This document shows, piece by piece, positions 37,601 to 48,700 of a DNA stretch of 64,000 nucleotides. Position numbers and translations under genes: made by a program. Under the pieces are notes generated by a model that worked only from the letters and a program-made list of their open reading frames with translations, did no database searches and was not told the origin of the DNA. How positions within the stretch are numbered: the stretch's first letter is position 1; each line of letters opens with the position of its first letter. This DNA is from Scalesia atractyloides (taxonomy: Eukaryota; Streptophyta; Magnoliopsida; Asterales; Asteraceae), in the NCBI GenBank assembly GCA_947069175.1, contig CAMTDV010000028.1, positions 64,067,660 through 64,131,659 on the forward strand, given 5' to 3'.

Positions 37601-39094
37601 AAAACATAAAGAAATAAAAAAAGTAAACATGCACCATTTTTAGTTGAACCTAAAAATAAAATAAGGGTCTACATATTCACACACTCATCTGCCTATTTAG
37701 ACACCCTTTAGACGGGTCGTCTAGACCTAGACGGGGCGTCTAGGTTTCTTTCCTCCACACATTCCTGGCCCGTACAACGTCAAATCAGTCACATCAGACG
37801 GAGCGTCTAGCCGTAGACGATTGTTGAAGACGACCAGACTAGACGGGGTCTAGGCCTAGACGAGCCGTCTTGAAGGTGTGCTCTGCATGCATGTCAGTAA
37901 AGTAGTAAAGTGATATGCCCCGTCTAGGCCTAGACGGGGCGTATATGTCGTTGCTAAATAGACTCATGCCGAGCATTTGATGTCGTAGAAAACTTTTAAT
38001 TCGTCGTCGGAATTCTCTCGGTCATGAACTTTGGCTTATATTACTTCTCTGATATCGTTCAATGCATTCAGTAAAGTAGTAAAGTGATACGCCTCGCCTA
38101 GGCGTAGACGGGCGTATATTTCTTTGTTAAATAGACCATGCAGAGCATTTGATGTCTCGCATAAAACTTTAAATTCTTCGTCAGAATTCTCTTTGTCATG
38201 AAATTGGGTTATATTACTTAATCTGATATCATTCAAAGGTGGTGAAATGTCATCAACTGGACGGCCTTATTATTTTATAGTATAAACTGTATAAATAAAA
38301 TTAAAATAAAACACATAAGAAATAAAAAAGTAAACATGCTTTTTATTAACCTAAAAATAAAATAAGGTCTACTTTCACCACTCACTGCTATTTAGACCCT
38401 TTCAGGTCGTCTAGACCTAGACGGGGCGTCTAGGTTTCCTTTCTCCGACCACATTCCTGGCCTACACGTCAAATAGTCACATCAGCGAGCGTCTAGCCGT
38501 AGCGATTGTTGAAGAGACCAGACTAGAGGGGGTCTAGGCCGACGGCCGTCTTGAAGGTTGTGCTTCATGCAGTCAGTAAAGTAGTAAAGTGTTTGCCCGT
38601 CTAGGCTAACGGGGCGAATGTCGTTGCTAAATAGACTCATGCCGAGCTTTGATGTCGTGAATTTTAATTCGTCGTCGGATTTCCGGTCATTGAATTTGCT
38701 TATATTACTTCATCTGATATCGTTCATCATGTCAGTAAAGTAGTAAATGATACGCCTCGCCTAGGCGTAGACGGGGCGTATATTCTTTGTTAAATAGACC
38801 CATGCAGAGATTTGTGTTCGCAAAAACTTTAAATTCTTAGCAAATTCTCTTTCATGAAATTTGGGTTATATACTTAACGATACATTCAAAGGTGGTGAAA
38901 GTCATCAAACTGGCGGCGTATATTATTTTATAGTTAACCTGTATAAATAAAAAAAAATAAAAAAACATAAAGAAATAAAAAAAGTAAACATGCACATTTT
39001 AGTTGAACCTAAAAATAAAATAAGGGTCTACTATTACACACCATTGCCTATTTAGCACCCTTTAGACGGGTCGTCTAGACTAGAGGGGCGTCTA
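34648..39094. repeat. Tandem array, ~727-bp unit, six copies plus a partial, palindrome-rich
   Basis: TATTATTTTATAGTATAAAC starts units at 34,651, 35,375, 36,103, 36,830, 37,557 and 38,268. A last partial unit begins at 38,921 and stops at about 39,094. The first four units are nearly identical. Each unit has an AT-rich third and a GC-rich part with several inverted words: GTCTAGGCCTAGAC inside a 22-bp perfect palindrome, GTCGTCTAGACCTAGAC, and CGCCTAGGCG next to TAGACGGGGCG. Units five and six are progressively shorter (711 and 653 bp) through many 1-3-base losses. There is no coding capacity. This is not a known satellite to me. Confidence 0.97.
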
Positions 39095-39129
39095 GTTGTT
39101 TTAATTATTTACTAATAGTGATATCGTTG

Positions 39130-39560
39130 TTAGGGGGTTGTTCCCAATTCTAACGAGCAAGAGGAGGTTGTGTCTAGTGTACAAGACATTATTCGTGATG
39201 GTGGAGGATATGGTGGTGAGACACCCACATGCGTGCAATCCGTACCTCACAGAGATGGTTTGAAAAGCAACCCGTTACATAGTGAGATAAAAACATATTT
39301 ACCCGATGGAGATCAGCCTTATATATTTTGGAAAAAAAAACTATTGGAGGGACGGTTTCCAGCGTGGAAATTTGTATCTCAATCGACTACACGTCAAAGA
39401 GTGTCTTGTGCTCAATCCAAGACTGTAACTGAAGGGAAACTCGAGGAGTTAATGCAGGTAAATGAGAAATATTGTCCTTTTTTAAATATATATGTTTTTT
39501 GTTTGCGTAATAGAGTGTCTTGTGGTTTAACATATTGATATGTTGTTGAACTTATTTCAG
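39130..39560 (+). pseudogene. Exon-like unidentified coding fragment next to the array
   Basis: An open frame from the array edge to a splice-donor-like ATGCAG|GTAAATG near 39,456 encodes SSVQDIIRDGGGYGGETPTC, then YLPDGDQPYIFWKKKLLEGR and FPAWKFVSQSTTRQRVSCAQ. Composition is protein-like and unlike the surrounding DNA, but I do not recognise the family. There is no upstream ATG in frame near the array edge. It is likely a gene fragment truncated by the array or carried by a transposon. Confidence 0.4.
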
Positions 39561-40149
39561 GTGTTTCTACAGCACCTAACGATTCTCAGTCATCGTCTAA
39601 CAATCAGTTTTGGTCAACCACGGTCAACAAAGCAAGAACTCGTCTGATTTTTTTTATGTTTAATACGATTTATTTGTATAATTAATACAAAGATTTTTTT
39701 AATACAATAAAAAAACTTTTGGTATAATTAATAGGATTTTTTTTACTTAATTAGAACTTTCATATAAGCCGACATTCCTTCAGTACACCCAAGGCACAAC
39801 AATTAGAAAGAACTCCTATAAGTACAGTCCTCACATCTAGGTTTCAACTCTTTTTATCTAATGTTTTTATAGGTTTTTATACCGTATTAGATTCAGCTCA
39901 GAAACAATTTAACCGGATGATTCAACCAAGTGTAGAGTACGGTTTAACCGGTTTTAAAACATTGTTTTTAACTCTTCAAGTGCTAAAAGCTAAAACTCAC
40001 TCGTGCAATCTCCGATCCGTCCTTTTATCCCCAGTTTCCCCTTACTTTTTACCCCAAATTTTCAATCGCCAGTTCGCCCTTTAATCTGAAATCGTGCAAC
40101 TATGTAACCCACCCTACACCTTTCTGGTTTCGAATCCAACTGCCACAAT

Positions 40150-42334
40150 ATGGAATCGGACGGTGTGAGCAACGTGTCGGACACTGCAAGCAACGACTCG
40201 GACCGCCCGGGCAACCAGTCGGACTGCGCCAGCAATCAACCCGGTAATTTTTCATCTGCATTTCTCCATTTTTTTGTAATTGAAACAGATTGTTGTTGTT
40301 AGAAATTGACTTCGGTGTTTTTGGCTTTGTATTTTATCTAAGAACTAGTGGAATTTCCCAGCTCACGTTGTTGCCGTAAGAGAAAACTCAACAAATAAAG
40401 TCAAGGGATATCGATATGTGTTTTGCATTAATCGAAAACAATAAAGTATGAATATTGGTAATCGTTTGGATAGTACCGATGTTGGTTGTCGAAAACAATA
40501 AAATATGAATATTGGTAATCGTTTGGATAGTACCGATGTTGGTTGGACCGGATCAGTTCGGTTTGTCACGCCAAAAAACAAAAAATCGATTATATTTGAT
40601 GCGTTCTATTTTGAGCAAAACCTTTATCGAACATAGATAAAAATAAGCGCACCGTATTGGTATATTCGGAATTGGATAAAAAAAATTCTCAAGTAGTTTG
40701 AGAATTTATTTTTTCCTAATTGTAGATATTAAATATCATGTTCATCTCTCTTTTTTATTTTTAAGTTAAAGAATGGTTTTAACTAAATTTTCTTTAGTTA
40801 AGTTATGGCTAATCCTTTTAAGAATTTGTAAAACTTGTAATTATTTTTACCACATTATTTCAAAATTTTGTCTGTCAATGCTTTACGTTTAATGTAAAAA
40901 TTTTAAATGCTTTAACAGTTTTTCACACCTTGGATACTTATTTTATGTCTTTCAATATTTCTCACCATGAATCTAATTTCGTTTACAGATCACGGCATTG
41001 CTGAAACTTCACTTATGCGTCTCTCAAGTGATAGTGGATTTATGTGTCTAGCGATGATGCAGTTGCAACTGTTATTCGATGATGAGTTTGATGAAATGTG
41101 TTTAGATTTTGTGAAACTGTTATCACAAGATGATAAAGACGAAGAGGGATCAAGTTCTAGCCGTCAGGAAAGGAAACGCAAGTTTATAGATATGGGTCGT
41201 AAAGATGGAGGCATACGTCTTTGGAATGACTATTTTTGTCCGGATCCGAATTTTGATGATGATTCCTTTAGACAACGGTTTCGGATGAGCAGTCAACTGT
41301 TCAATCGAATTTTTGAAGGTATTTCAAACCAATCTGCATTCTTTAAACAAAGATATGATGGGTTGGATAAAAAGGGTGTTTCCCCGTTACAAAAATGCAT
41401 ATGTGCTATACGTCAGCTGGCATATGGCACATTAGGTGATCAAATTGATGAATACATACGAATTGGTGAAAGGACTGCAAATGATTGTCTACAAAATTTT
41501 TGTAAAAGTGTTATTGAAGTTTTTTCAGAACAATATTTAAGAAAGCCAAACCCTAGTGATATCAAACGGTTAATAGAAAGACATTTGACCAAACACGGGT
41601 TTCCTGGAATGTTGGGAAGCATTGGTTGTATGCATTGTGCTTGGAAAAATTACACAGGCCATACACAAGGCGAACATGGATATCCAACAGTTATGCTAGA
41701 GGTAGTTGCATCACAAGATCTTTGGATTTGGCATTCTTATTTCGGCATAAAGGGGTGTGACAGTGATACTAACGTGCTAAATCAATCGATAGTATTCAAT
41801 TATGTTTTACATGGTAGCGTACCTTCATATCATTTTACGGCAAATGGGAGAGAATACACACGAGCATTCTACCTTGCAGATAACGTATATCCTGAATGTG
41901 CTACGCTAGTAAAAAGTTTTACGCATCCACAAGACCCAAAAAGTATAAAGTTCACACAAAGACATGAGTCTGCAAGAAAGGATGTTGATAAAGCTTTCGA
42001 AGTACTCCAAGCTCGATGGGCAATTGTACGAGGTTCAGCAAAAGTTTGGAATGTGAAAGTAATAAGCGATATAATGCTTGCATGCATTATAATACATAAT
42101 ATGATTGTAGAGGATGAAGGACCTTCAATAATAGATTGGTCGAGTGGGGATGATGATGACGACGAGCATAATGAGGAAGATGACGACGAAGATGAAGATC
42201 CACCAAATTATGTACGTGGAGCCACAATTGAATTTGAACATTACCTTAAAAGGTTTGATGATCTACATGATAAGTCAATTCATCATCAACTTCAACATGA
42301 TTTGGTGGAACATGTTTGGAATCTTGAAGTGTAA
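40150..42334 (+). CDS. PIF/Harbinger-type (HARBI1/ALP1-like) transposase-derived protein, catalytic residues altered
   Basis: Two exons, 40150-40243 and 40989-42334, join in phase (CAACCCG|GT ... ACAG|ATCAC) to give 479 residues. Exon 1 encodes an acidic Ser/Asp/Asn leader (MESDGVSNVSDTASNDSD). The DDE_4-type domain runs about residues 130-405: RRIF-like region, then GSIGCMHCAWKN, GYPTVMLEVVASQDLWIWHS, DTNVLNQS, FYLADNVYPE, ESARKDVDKAFEVLQARWAI and IIHNMIVED. The C-terminus is Asp/Glu-rich. PIF transposases normally have GSIDCMHW, with the first catalytic Asp. Here it is Gly244. The usual ...DVERAFGVLQ Glu is Asp365. The CPxAW segment after WKN is missing. Asp291 in DTNVLNQS is kept. The frame is otherwise intact over 1.4 kb, so it is either a lately mutated transposase or a domesticated non-catalytic derivative. 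An ATG at 40,967 would also open the second exon unspliced. Confidence 0.85.
40345..40640 (-). mobile_element. Helitron-like fragment in the transposase-gene intron
   Basis: The CTAG at 40,345-40,348 is in the same setting as at 33,494 (AACTAGTGGAATTTCCC against AACTAGTGAAATTCCCC). The body words ATCGAAAACAATAAA and TACCGATGTTGGTTG are shared too. A 55-bp stretch with GAATATTGGTAATCGTTTGG is tandemly duplicated (40,451 and 40,508). It enlarges the intron without touching the splice sites. Confidence 0.5.
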
Positions 42335-42905
42335 TTGAATTTATGTTTTATAGTAGTTAAATCTATGTAATGTTTAGTTGTGTTTGTATCAAGTTTATAG
42401 ATTTTAATTTTTAATATTTAGAACTATGCAATGCTCACATTTTCTCACTAAACTTTTAAAATCTAAACACTCATTATATAACATGTAAATATATTTAATC
42501 ATATTTTCTTATTGTGAAATATATAAATGTAACCAGATGTAAGTCTTCACGCGTTGCGGCAGGGGGGCGGGGGGCTAAAAGCGTGTCAACCGGTGCATTG
42601 TGGCGGTGAGATATGACTATTGGCATCAAAAGGCACTTCAAATTAAGTTAAGTTTGACCTTATAATTTCTTTTTGCTATAGATTATTAAAAAGAACCCAG
42701 ATGAACTAGTGTCATCATCATTGGTTTAAGCAACATAAACTCGACACTGTAGCATCGAAACAACCCAAAAGATCAGGAATTTCAAGAACCATCATCATCA
42801 AACAAACTTAAAGCGGCGGCCACACAGAGGCTACCACCAAGGTTTACATCCAATAACAACATCGATTATGCTATATTGAGAATAACACAAGAGAGAGAGA
42901 GAGAA
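42335..42905. other. 3' flank of the transposase gene, no gene
   Basis: AT-rich, with a G-run (GGCAGGGGGGCGGGGGGC) at 42,558-42,575. No matching PIF terminal repeat was recognised on either side of the transposase gene. Confidence 0.4.
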
Positions 42906-43235
42906 TGTCGCACAGGTTCACCGTCGCCATAGACACCAGGAAAGCTGCCGACAACAGAGGGTTGTTTCTCTCTCTCTAGAAATCTCGTTCTCTGTCTACA
43001 AAATCAGACCTTAGTAGGTCCGTAAATGATCGTTTGTCGAAAAAAAGAGACATAGAAGAACGCACAGGTGTGTAGCCGCCATGGATGGCCAGAAAGCCGC
43101 CGAGAACATCAAGACAACACCTATCTCGCTTTGTTTCTCTCTCTAGAAACCCCATCAATGTTCCTCTCTCTCTACAAAATACGAACGCGTAAGATCCGTA
43201 AATGGTCGTGCAAAAACTCGTCGAAAAATATATGC
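42906..43235. repeat. Diverged direct repeat, ~150-160 bp x 2
   Basis: CGCACAGG...GCCGCCATGGATGG..AAAGC.GCCGA, TTTGTTTCTCTCTCTAGAAA, CTACAAAAT and TCCGTAAATGGTCGT occur in the same order in two copies, beginning at about 42,909 and 43,060. It is purine/pyrimidine-rich and no protein is recognised. Confidence 0.6.
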
Positions 43236-43605
43236 AACTAAGAAAGTTTCAAAGAGAGAAAGAGATTAGAGAGAGATCTCTGGGTTTTAAAAGCCAAAAG
43301 AAGGATATCAAACAAGCCACTTCTTGTAGTTGTAAAGAGAACAAGGTTTAATTCTTAGAATATATAATTAGTAGAATTATGGGAAGAAAAAAGGTCATTC
43401 AAAAAAAGATATCAAACAAATATAAATACCAAATAAGTGGATGACATTGAATTGGTACAACTATAATATGAAAAGGAAAACAATAAAGCAACTTTTCAAT
43501 CCAAATTGTATAGTACGACTATAATATCCAAGGAAAACAATAAAATCACAATGTACATGGTACAAACCTCTTTGCATAGAAATTTTATAAATTATAGTAT
43601 TATTA

Positions 43606-43796
43606 TATAATGTATTTAATATATAAATATATTCAATTATAATAAAAAGAGTTTGATTGACTATATAAACGTAATGTATTTAATATTTAAATATGTTTAA
43701 TCATAATAAAAGAGTTTGATTGACTATATAAACGTAATGTATTTAATATTTAAATATATATATCATAATAAAAAGAATTTGACTGACTATAGTGTT
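43606..43796. repeat. AT-rich tandem repeat, ~63-bp unit x 3
   Basis: GAGTTTGATTGACTATATAA and GTAATGTATTTAATATTTAA recur at about 63-bp spacing (43,651, 43,714 and a diverged copy at 43,776). Confidence 0.8.
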
Positions 43797-44794
43797 TCAA
43801 ACCATTAAAGGAAAGTTCATATTTGTAAAAAAACAGATGATAGATGATATCAAACCTCTAACCTCAAAAGAAATGAGAGACGAATGCGGAGGTAGATCAA
43901 GTGTAAAGAGGAAAATACATCATTTGAGACGAAAAAAGATAGGTGGGAGATGAAAATGCCATTTAAGAATACTTATTTTAGGGATGAGTTTGATATCAAA
44001 CCTTTATCAGTATCAAAAGTACTGATATCAAAAAATAATAATTGTACTAGTATCCATATCAAATAATAGGAACTGGTACAAGTATGATGCCGTATAACTG
44101 ATATACCAGTACCAATCCTAACAACAAAATAAAATAGGTACCGTCACCAGTACGAAATATGATCTGTATAATAGAGTAATTGATACCCAGTACCAAATGT
44201 TCATTTCTACCCTACTTTACTTTATGTTGACCAAAGTATTGATTACTTTTTTAATGATGAAAATGTTGATTTACATTCTTTGGTTTCTTTTGGGATGATG
44301 TATATGTTGGTTTACCTTTTTAAGTAATTTTTTTTGTCTTTCTATTAACCTTTATTACTTTAAACGTATAAATTTTGTATTATTTATTTGACAAAAAACT
44401 TTAATAGTGACTTTTTAAATTTACACAATAAAATACTAACTAATTTTAAAACTTAATGAAAATATTTTTAAATTTAAGACATAAAAAACATGTCTTTTTC
44501 TAATTTACCTTTTTAATAAAAAAATCATGTAATTATTTGTATAATCCACACAAAATATTAAGAATTTAAAATGTGACATGACAAGACATTTTGGTAAGGC
44601 GAAAACCTGAAAAACTACGCAATATTGAAATAATAAATGAAACTTCAATAATTTTAGAAAAAAAAAACTAAGTGATTTTCATGAAATAAGTGAGAAAATT
44701 GATTACTATTATGTAAAGTTAACTCTTTTAAGGCTAAGATAAGTTTCTAAATCTAAGAGTTATATATTTATTAGCATTCGAAACATATAGTAAA
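43797..44794. other. AT-rich stretch, no gene recognised
   Basis: Repeated ACTGATATCAAA and GGTACCAGTAC-like words at 43,990-44,190 suggest a worn repeat. Nothing else is seen. Confidence 0.35.
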
Positions 44795-45560
44795 CTAGTA
44801 AGATTACCTGCGTTACGCAACAAAATTTCGGTCGATATATATTTTGGTTTCGTATAGAAACCGAAAAATATGCTTAAAAGAATATAAAACATGTTTTACA
44901 TCGACCGAAAACTATAAAAATAAATTTAAATTGGAAAGCGAGACAAACTGATTTTAAATTAATTGTCAATTGAAATGTAAACTCCATCTTAAATATAAAT
45001 TTAAAGAAAAAAGGAACATTAAACTAAAACACTAAATATAAAGAAAAGGGTAAAAAATAAAGTCCAAAAAAATCAAGAAAGAAACAAAAAAATAAATAGG
45101 ATGAAAAAACTATTCATGCAACTTGCTAATTGCAATTTACATCGAAACATAAACCAACTTGAATTTATACTAACACGTGCATAAAGATAAGCACATAAGA
45201 AAACATTTACGACGCGTTGTAGCGGTGGGAACGTCGAGTGGCCCAAGTTTATACCGTCTAGTGAAAACATATCATATCTGACCCAACTCGTTTTCGAACA
45301 AAACGTCAAAACGTTGAACAACTGAAAACATATATAAAAATAAGCAAGAAAATATATATATTTGACCCGATTCATTTTAAGAAGAAAAAAATTTGCGTCA
45401 AAACGTAGAATAAATGAAAAACGTATATACTAAAAAAGTATAGAAACATATTATATTTGACCTAACTTATTTATGAGAAAAAATTACGTCTAAACGTAAA
45501 TTAATTTGAATTTATATCAACAGATACATAAAATAAACACGTAAAACTCGATTATAAAGT
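44795..45560 (-). mobile_element. Helitron-like DNA with 3' CTAG terminus
   Basis: Minus strand: hairpin TTGCGTAACGCA, then GGTAATCTTACTAG and T, matching the 33,494 terminus in layout and orientation. The body word TTTTACATCGACCGAAAA is shared with the other two copies. Further in, ACGACGCGTTGTAGCGG (45,210) may be the hairpin of a second, nested copy. The 5' end is not located. Confidence 0.5.
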
Positions 45561-46658
45561 TCTTAAAAAGTTAACGTTATAAATGTTAACGCTGAAAACT
45601 GAAAGATATAAGTAAAAAAAAAGTAAAAAAGCAAAACAAAAAAGAAAAAAAAAACAAAAGGAAGTTACTGTACTTAGTTTATAAACGTAAGATATAGAAT
45701 ATATGTGTGTAATTGAGATTTTTTAGTGACCAAGTGACACATTGATTTTTTTTAGTTTTAGGGTTTGAACATTTCTATATTATAACTTAAATGTCTATAT
45801 CCATACACAATTAGAAATGTTGGTGATATTAGTTTCATCAAACTATTGTGAATAATTGAGATTTTTTAACAGCCAAGTGACCCACTAAGAAATTACATAT
45901 ACGTTAGTGCACGTGAGAAAGTATGGAGTATATGTTTATAATATTAATCTAAGACAAAGTTCAAAATAAATATAAATGGTAAGAAGAATTTTAGTCTATC
46001 AATCTTAAATTTGAAGGGTTAGGTTCGTTTTAAGAAAAAGAAAATAGTGGAAGAGCATAAAAAGGGAATCCTACATTTATTGATTTTCTATCTCCATATT
46101 TAAGTCACATGTCAATTCCCTTCGTCAGTTTAAAACGTCCGTAACATTTTTATATGACAATTTTTTAAACCAACATAATAAGAAGCGTTTTATGTTTAAT
46201 ATGATATGATATTGTTATATAACAAATAATATACAAAAAATTATTTTTACTAGTTTTCTTTGTATTGTGTTAAAGATTCTGATAATTGTTTCTTTCAACT
46301 AGGTTTTGGTCATTACATTTTTGTCATGGTTTTTATACATTGTGTTATTATCAAAACTTACAACACAATGTTAATTTGGGTTTTGTTCATTGTGTTATTA
46401 TGAGAACCTATAACACAACTTATGACATAATGGTGTTATCTTTGGGTTTTTCTATACATTGTGTTATTGGTCTGATTATTGTGTTTTTTAACTGGGTGGA
46501 TTTTCCATACATTGTGTTGTAGGTTCTAATTTATATATATTAATTATTATTGTAAATGTATTAAATTAAAAATATGTGGGAGGGGGCTAAAGTGTTAGCA
46601 TTTTAAGATTAATTAATCAATAACATATAAAAATATTGAAAAAACACATATAAATATA
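45561..46658. other. AT-rich stretch, no gene recognised
   Basis: TTGAGATTTTTTA...CAAGTGAC is repeated (45,715 and 45,852). TACATTGTGTTATTA-type words recur at 46,335-46,520. No coding evidence. Confidence 0.35.
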
Positions 46659-46661
46659 TAA

Positions 46662-46956
46662 GAGCATTCACATTAGATTTTTTATATTAACGTGAGAGAG
46701 TTCTCTATATTATATAGAGTGGTTGTGTTGTGAATCGAGAAGAGAAAAAAATGTTACTGTTAATTAGTAAATTTGGATAAAACATTGTTCACTTTTTATA
46801 AATTTTTAATATTTTTAAAATTTATTGTGAGTTAAGGATAGAAAAGATAATGATAAAAGTATAAAAAAATCTTGCTTAATTAAAAAGGAGAAATAAAAGA
46901 TAGTAATTTTAAATATAATTACAAAAATAGAGAAAAAGTGTCCTTTGTGAATGCTC
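46662..46956. mobile_element. Tourist/PIF-type MITE, 295 bp, TAA target duplication
   Basis: The ends GAGCATTCACA and TGTGAATGCTC form TIRs and TAA lies directly outside both (46,659-46,661 and 46,957-46,959). A 3-bp TAA/TTA duplication with GAGCATTCACA-type ends is typical of PIF/Harbinger-mobilised MITEs in plants. Confidence 0.85.
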
Positions 46957-47096
46957 TAATATATATTATACTTTTAATATGTGTTTGGGTCTTAAGATAT
47001 TAGAAATGTATGTTATTTCATTTCATTTTTTTGTATTTTGTTCTTATGTTTCAGTGTTTATAAAAAGTTAACATAAAGTAAAGAAAAATAACAAGT

Positions 47097-47200
47097 CGAG
47101 CTCGAACTCAACTTTTCAGCTTGAAAAAATAAACGAGTCAAGTTGAGCAGCCTCATTTAAATTCGAGCTCGAGCCCAACTGGCTCATCTTGATTACAACC
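47097..47200. repeat. CGAGCTCGAAC-rich element fragment
   Basis: GTCGAGCTCGAACTC and ATTCGAGCTCGAGCCC face each other around an AT-rich centre, and the stretch ends GATTACAACCCTA. It is the same word family as in ARF intron 1. Confidence 0.5.
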
Positions 47201-48119
47201 CTATTAAGGGAGGAAGGCCCCCCACACTACCCTAAGTCTCGTCTATCCTTTTGCGTGACGCCATTTAAGTCATCCACTAGCCTAAAATACACCTCTTTAG
47301 TTGGACCCCTTTAACCTTCATACCATCTTCCTTTTTTTAATTACAAATATAAATAATTAAACACATAAAAAATTCATACATTCCTATTTTTTAAATAAAA
47401 TACATTCCTTAAAACATTAAAAATACATTCCTTAAAACAATAAAAATACATTCCTAAAACAAAACAACACACATATAATTAACCTAAATACAATAAGAAT
47501 TATGATTAATAGTCTGGGTTTTCTCAATAACACTCCCAACCGTATTTGGCCGCCAATTCACGTTTACCTTGTAGAATTACTTCCAACATTCTATCCTTAT
47601 CACTATCGTGCTGTTTCATAAGCATGTCCAAGTCGTAGTTATTTGTGTCGACTCTTTTGAAACTCCCGTTGTTCTTCCAACAAGGTGATTATTTTTTACC
47701 TTCTTTCATTTGAATGTCAACCACATGTTTAAGCATGTCTTGCTTCATACTTTTTCTGTTGTCGTCCTGTTGGTGCATTGTTTCCATTTAGATATAGCAT
47801 ACAACCAATGAAGAAGGTCGGTGTTGTTGGTGTCGTTGTTTGGTAGTTGCTGGATTCCTAAGACCTTCGTCTCTTTTCGGAATGAATATCAACGCTTCAC
47901 CCATCATAGGGACTCTGAACTATTTTGTATGTTGTCGACATGTCTCCTATGCATCAACGTGACTAAAACCATTGGGATGATTTATTATTATTTATTTGTA
48001 ATTTGTAATTCTTCAAAGCTTGTTTCCTCACTTAAAGATCATTACACCCACTCTCTTTAAGACGATCATTATGATTAAAAATAATAATTGTTTTATATAT
48101 TTAATAAAAAATACGTGTT

Positions 48120-48212
48120 ATATATATATATATAATAAAATTAAAAGTTGAAAAAACATATTAGTAAGAATATTACCGCTTGAATCCAATAGCTCTTGAA
48201 CGTATTCATTTG

Positions 48213-48214
<2 letters not shown>
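48120..48214 (-). repeat. First copy of a duplicated SANT exon/intron junction
   Basis: AAACATATTAGTAAGAATAT and CCGCTTGAATCCAATAG here recur at 49,300-49,345, including the codons for KQMNTFxxYWIQA. Each copy is preceded by a (TA)n tract and ATAAAATT. The first copy stops at CATTTGCT where a TA run begins, while the second continues into the gene. Confidence 0.85.

Positions 48215-48275
<61 letters not shown>
48214..48275. repeat. (TA)n microsatellite
   Basis: About 30 TA units, the longest TA run in the window. It borders the MITE at 48,276. Confidence 0.95.
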
Positions 48276-48278
<3 letters not shown>

Positions 48279-48668
48279 AGGTTCTTGTGAAAAGTACTTT
48301 TTTATGAGAAGTGTGAGAAAACATAGAAATTGACAAGTATGCATCATGTTTTGGAGTTAGGCATGATGTTTTAGGTTGTTTTGGCAAGAAAAATACTAAA
48401 CATAACAATTTAAAACACAATGCAACATGTTATAGGCGTGAAATTTAAAATATAGATAAAACACACTACTAAATGTTCTTGGCATGGTGTTTTATGTTTT
48501 AAGCTTAGAATTCATTGCATTGTGTCTTAAATTGCTATTTTTGGTGTTTTTCTTGTCAAAACAACCTAAAACATTATGCCAAGTCCAAAAAATAAAAATG
48601 ATGCACGCATGTCAATTCTTATGCTTTCTCACATTTTTGACAAAAAGTGTCATTTTTACAGGATCATA

Positions 48669-48672
<4 letters not shown>
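48276..48672. mobile_element. TA-flanked MITE with ~190-bp inverted arms
   Basis: The left half (TGAGAAAACATAGAAATTGACA, ATGATGTTTTAGGTTGTTTT, CAATTTAAAACACAATGCAA; 48,310-48,425) is found inverted in the right half (TGCATTGTGTCTTAAATTGC, AAAACAACCTAAAACATTAT, TGTCAATTCTTATG). It is nearly all inverted repeat with a short centre, and could fold into a long hairpin. It sits in TA microsatellite DNA. Confidence 0.85.

Positions 48673-48700
<28 letters not shown>

Noticed and set aside
38036..38236. 66-codon frame in the 727-bp array
   Set aside because: Present only because of small deletions in that unit; not kept in the intact units.
34648..39094. CRISPR-like or rDNA spacer array
   Set aside because: Units are ~727 bp, contiguous, with no short-repeat/unique-spacer pattern and no rRNA sequence nearby.
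42540..42580. G-run CACGCGTTGCGGCAGGGGGGCGGGGGG as a transposon end
   Set aside because: It resembles Helitron hairpin ends, but no CTRR follows in either direction at the right distance.
48141..48420. Frames with long (Tyr-Ile)n tracts
   Set aside because: Translation of a TA microsatellite joined to SANT pseudogene sequence.
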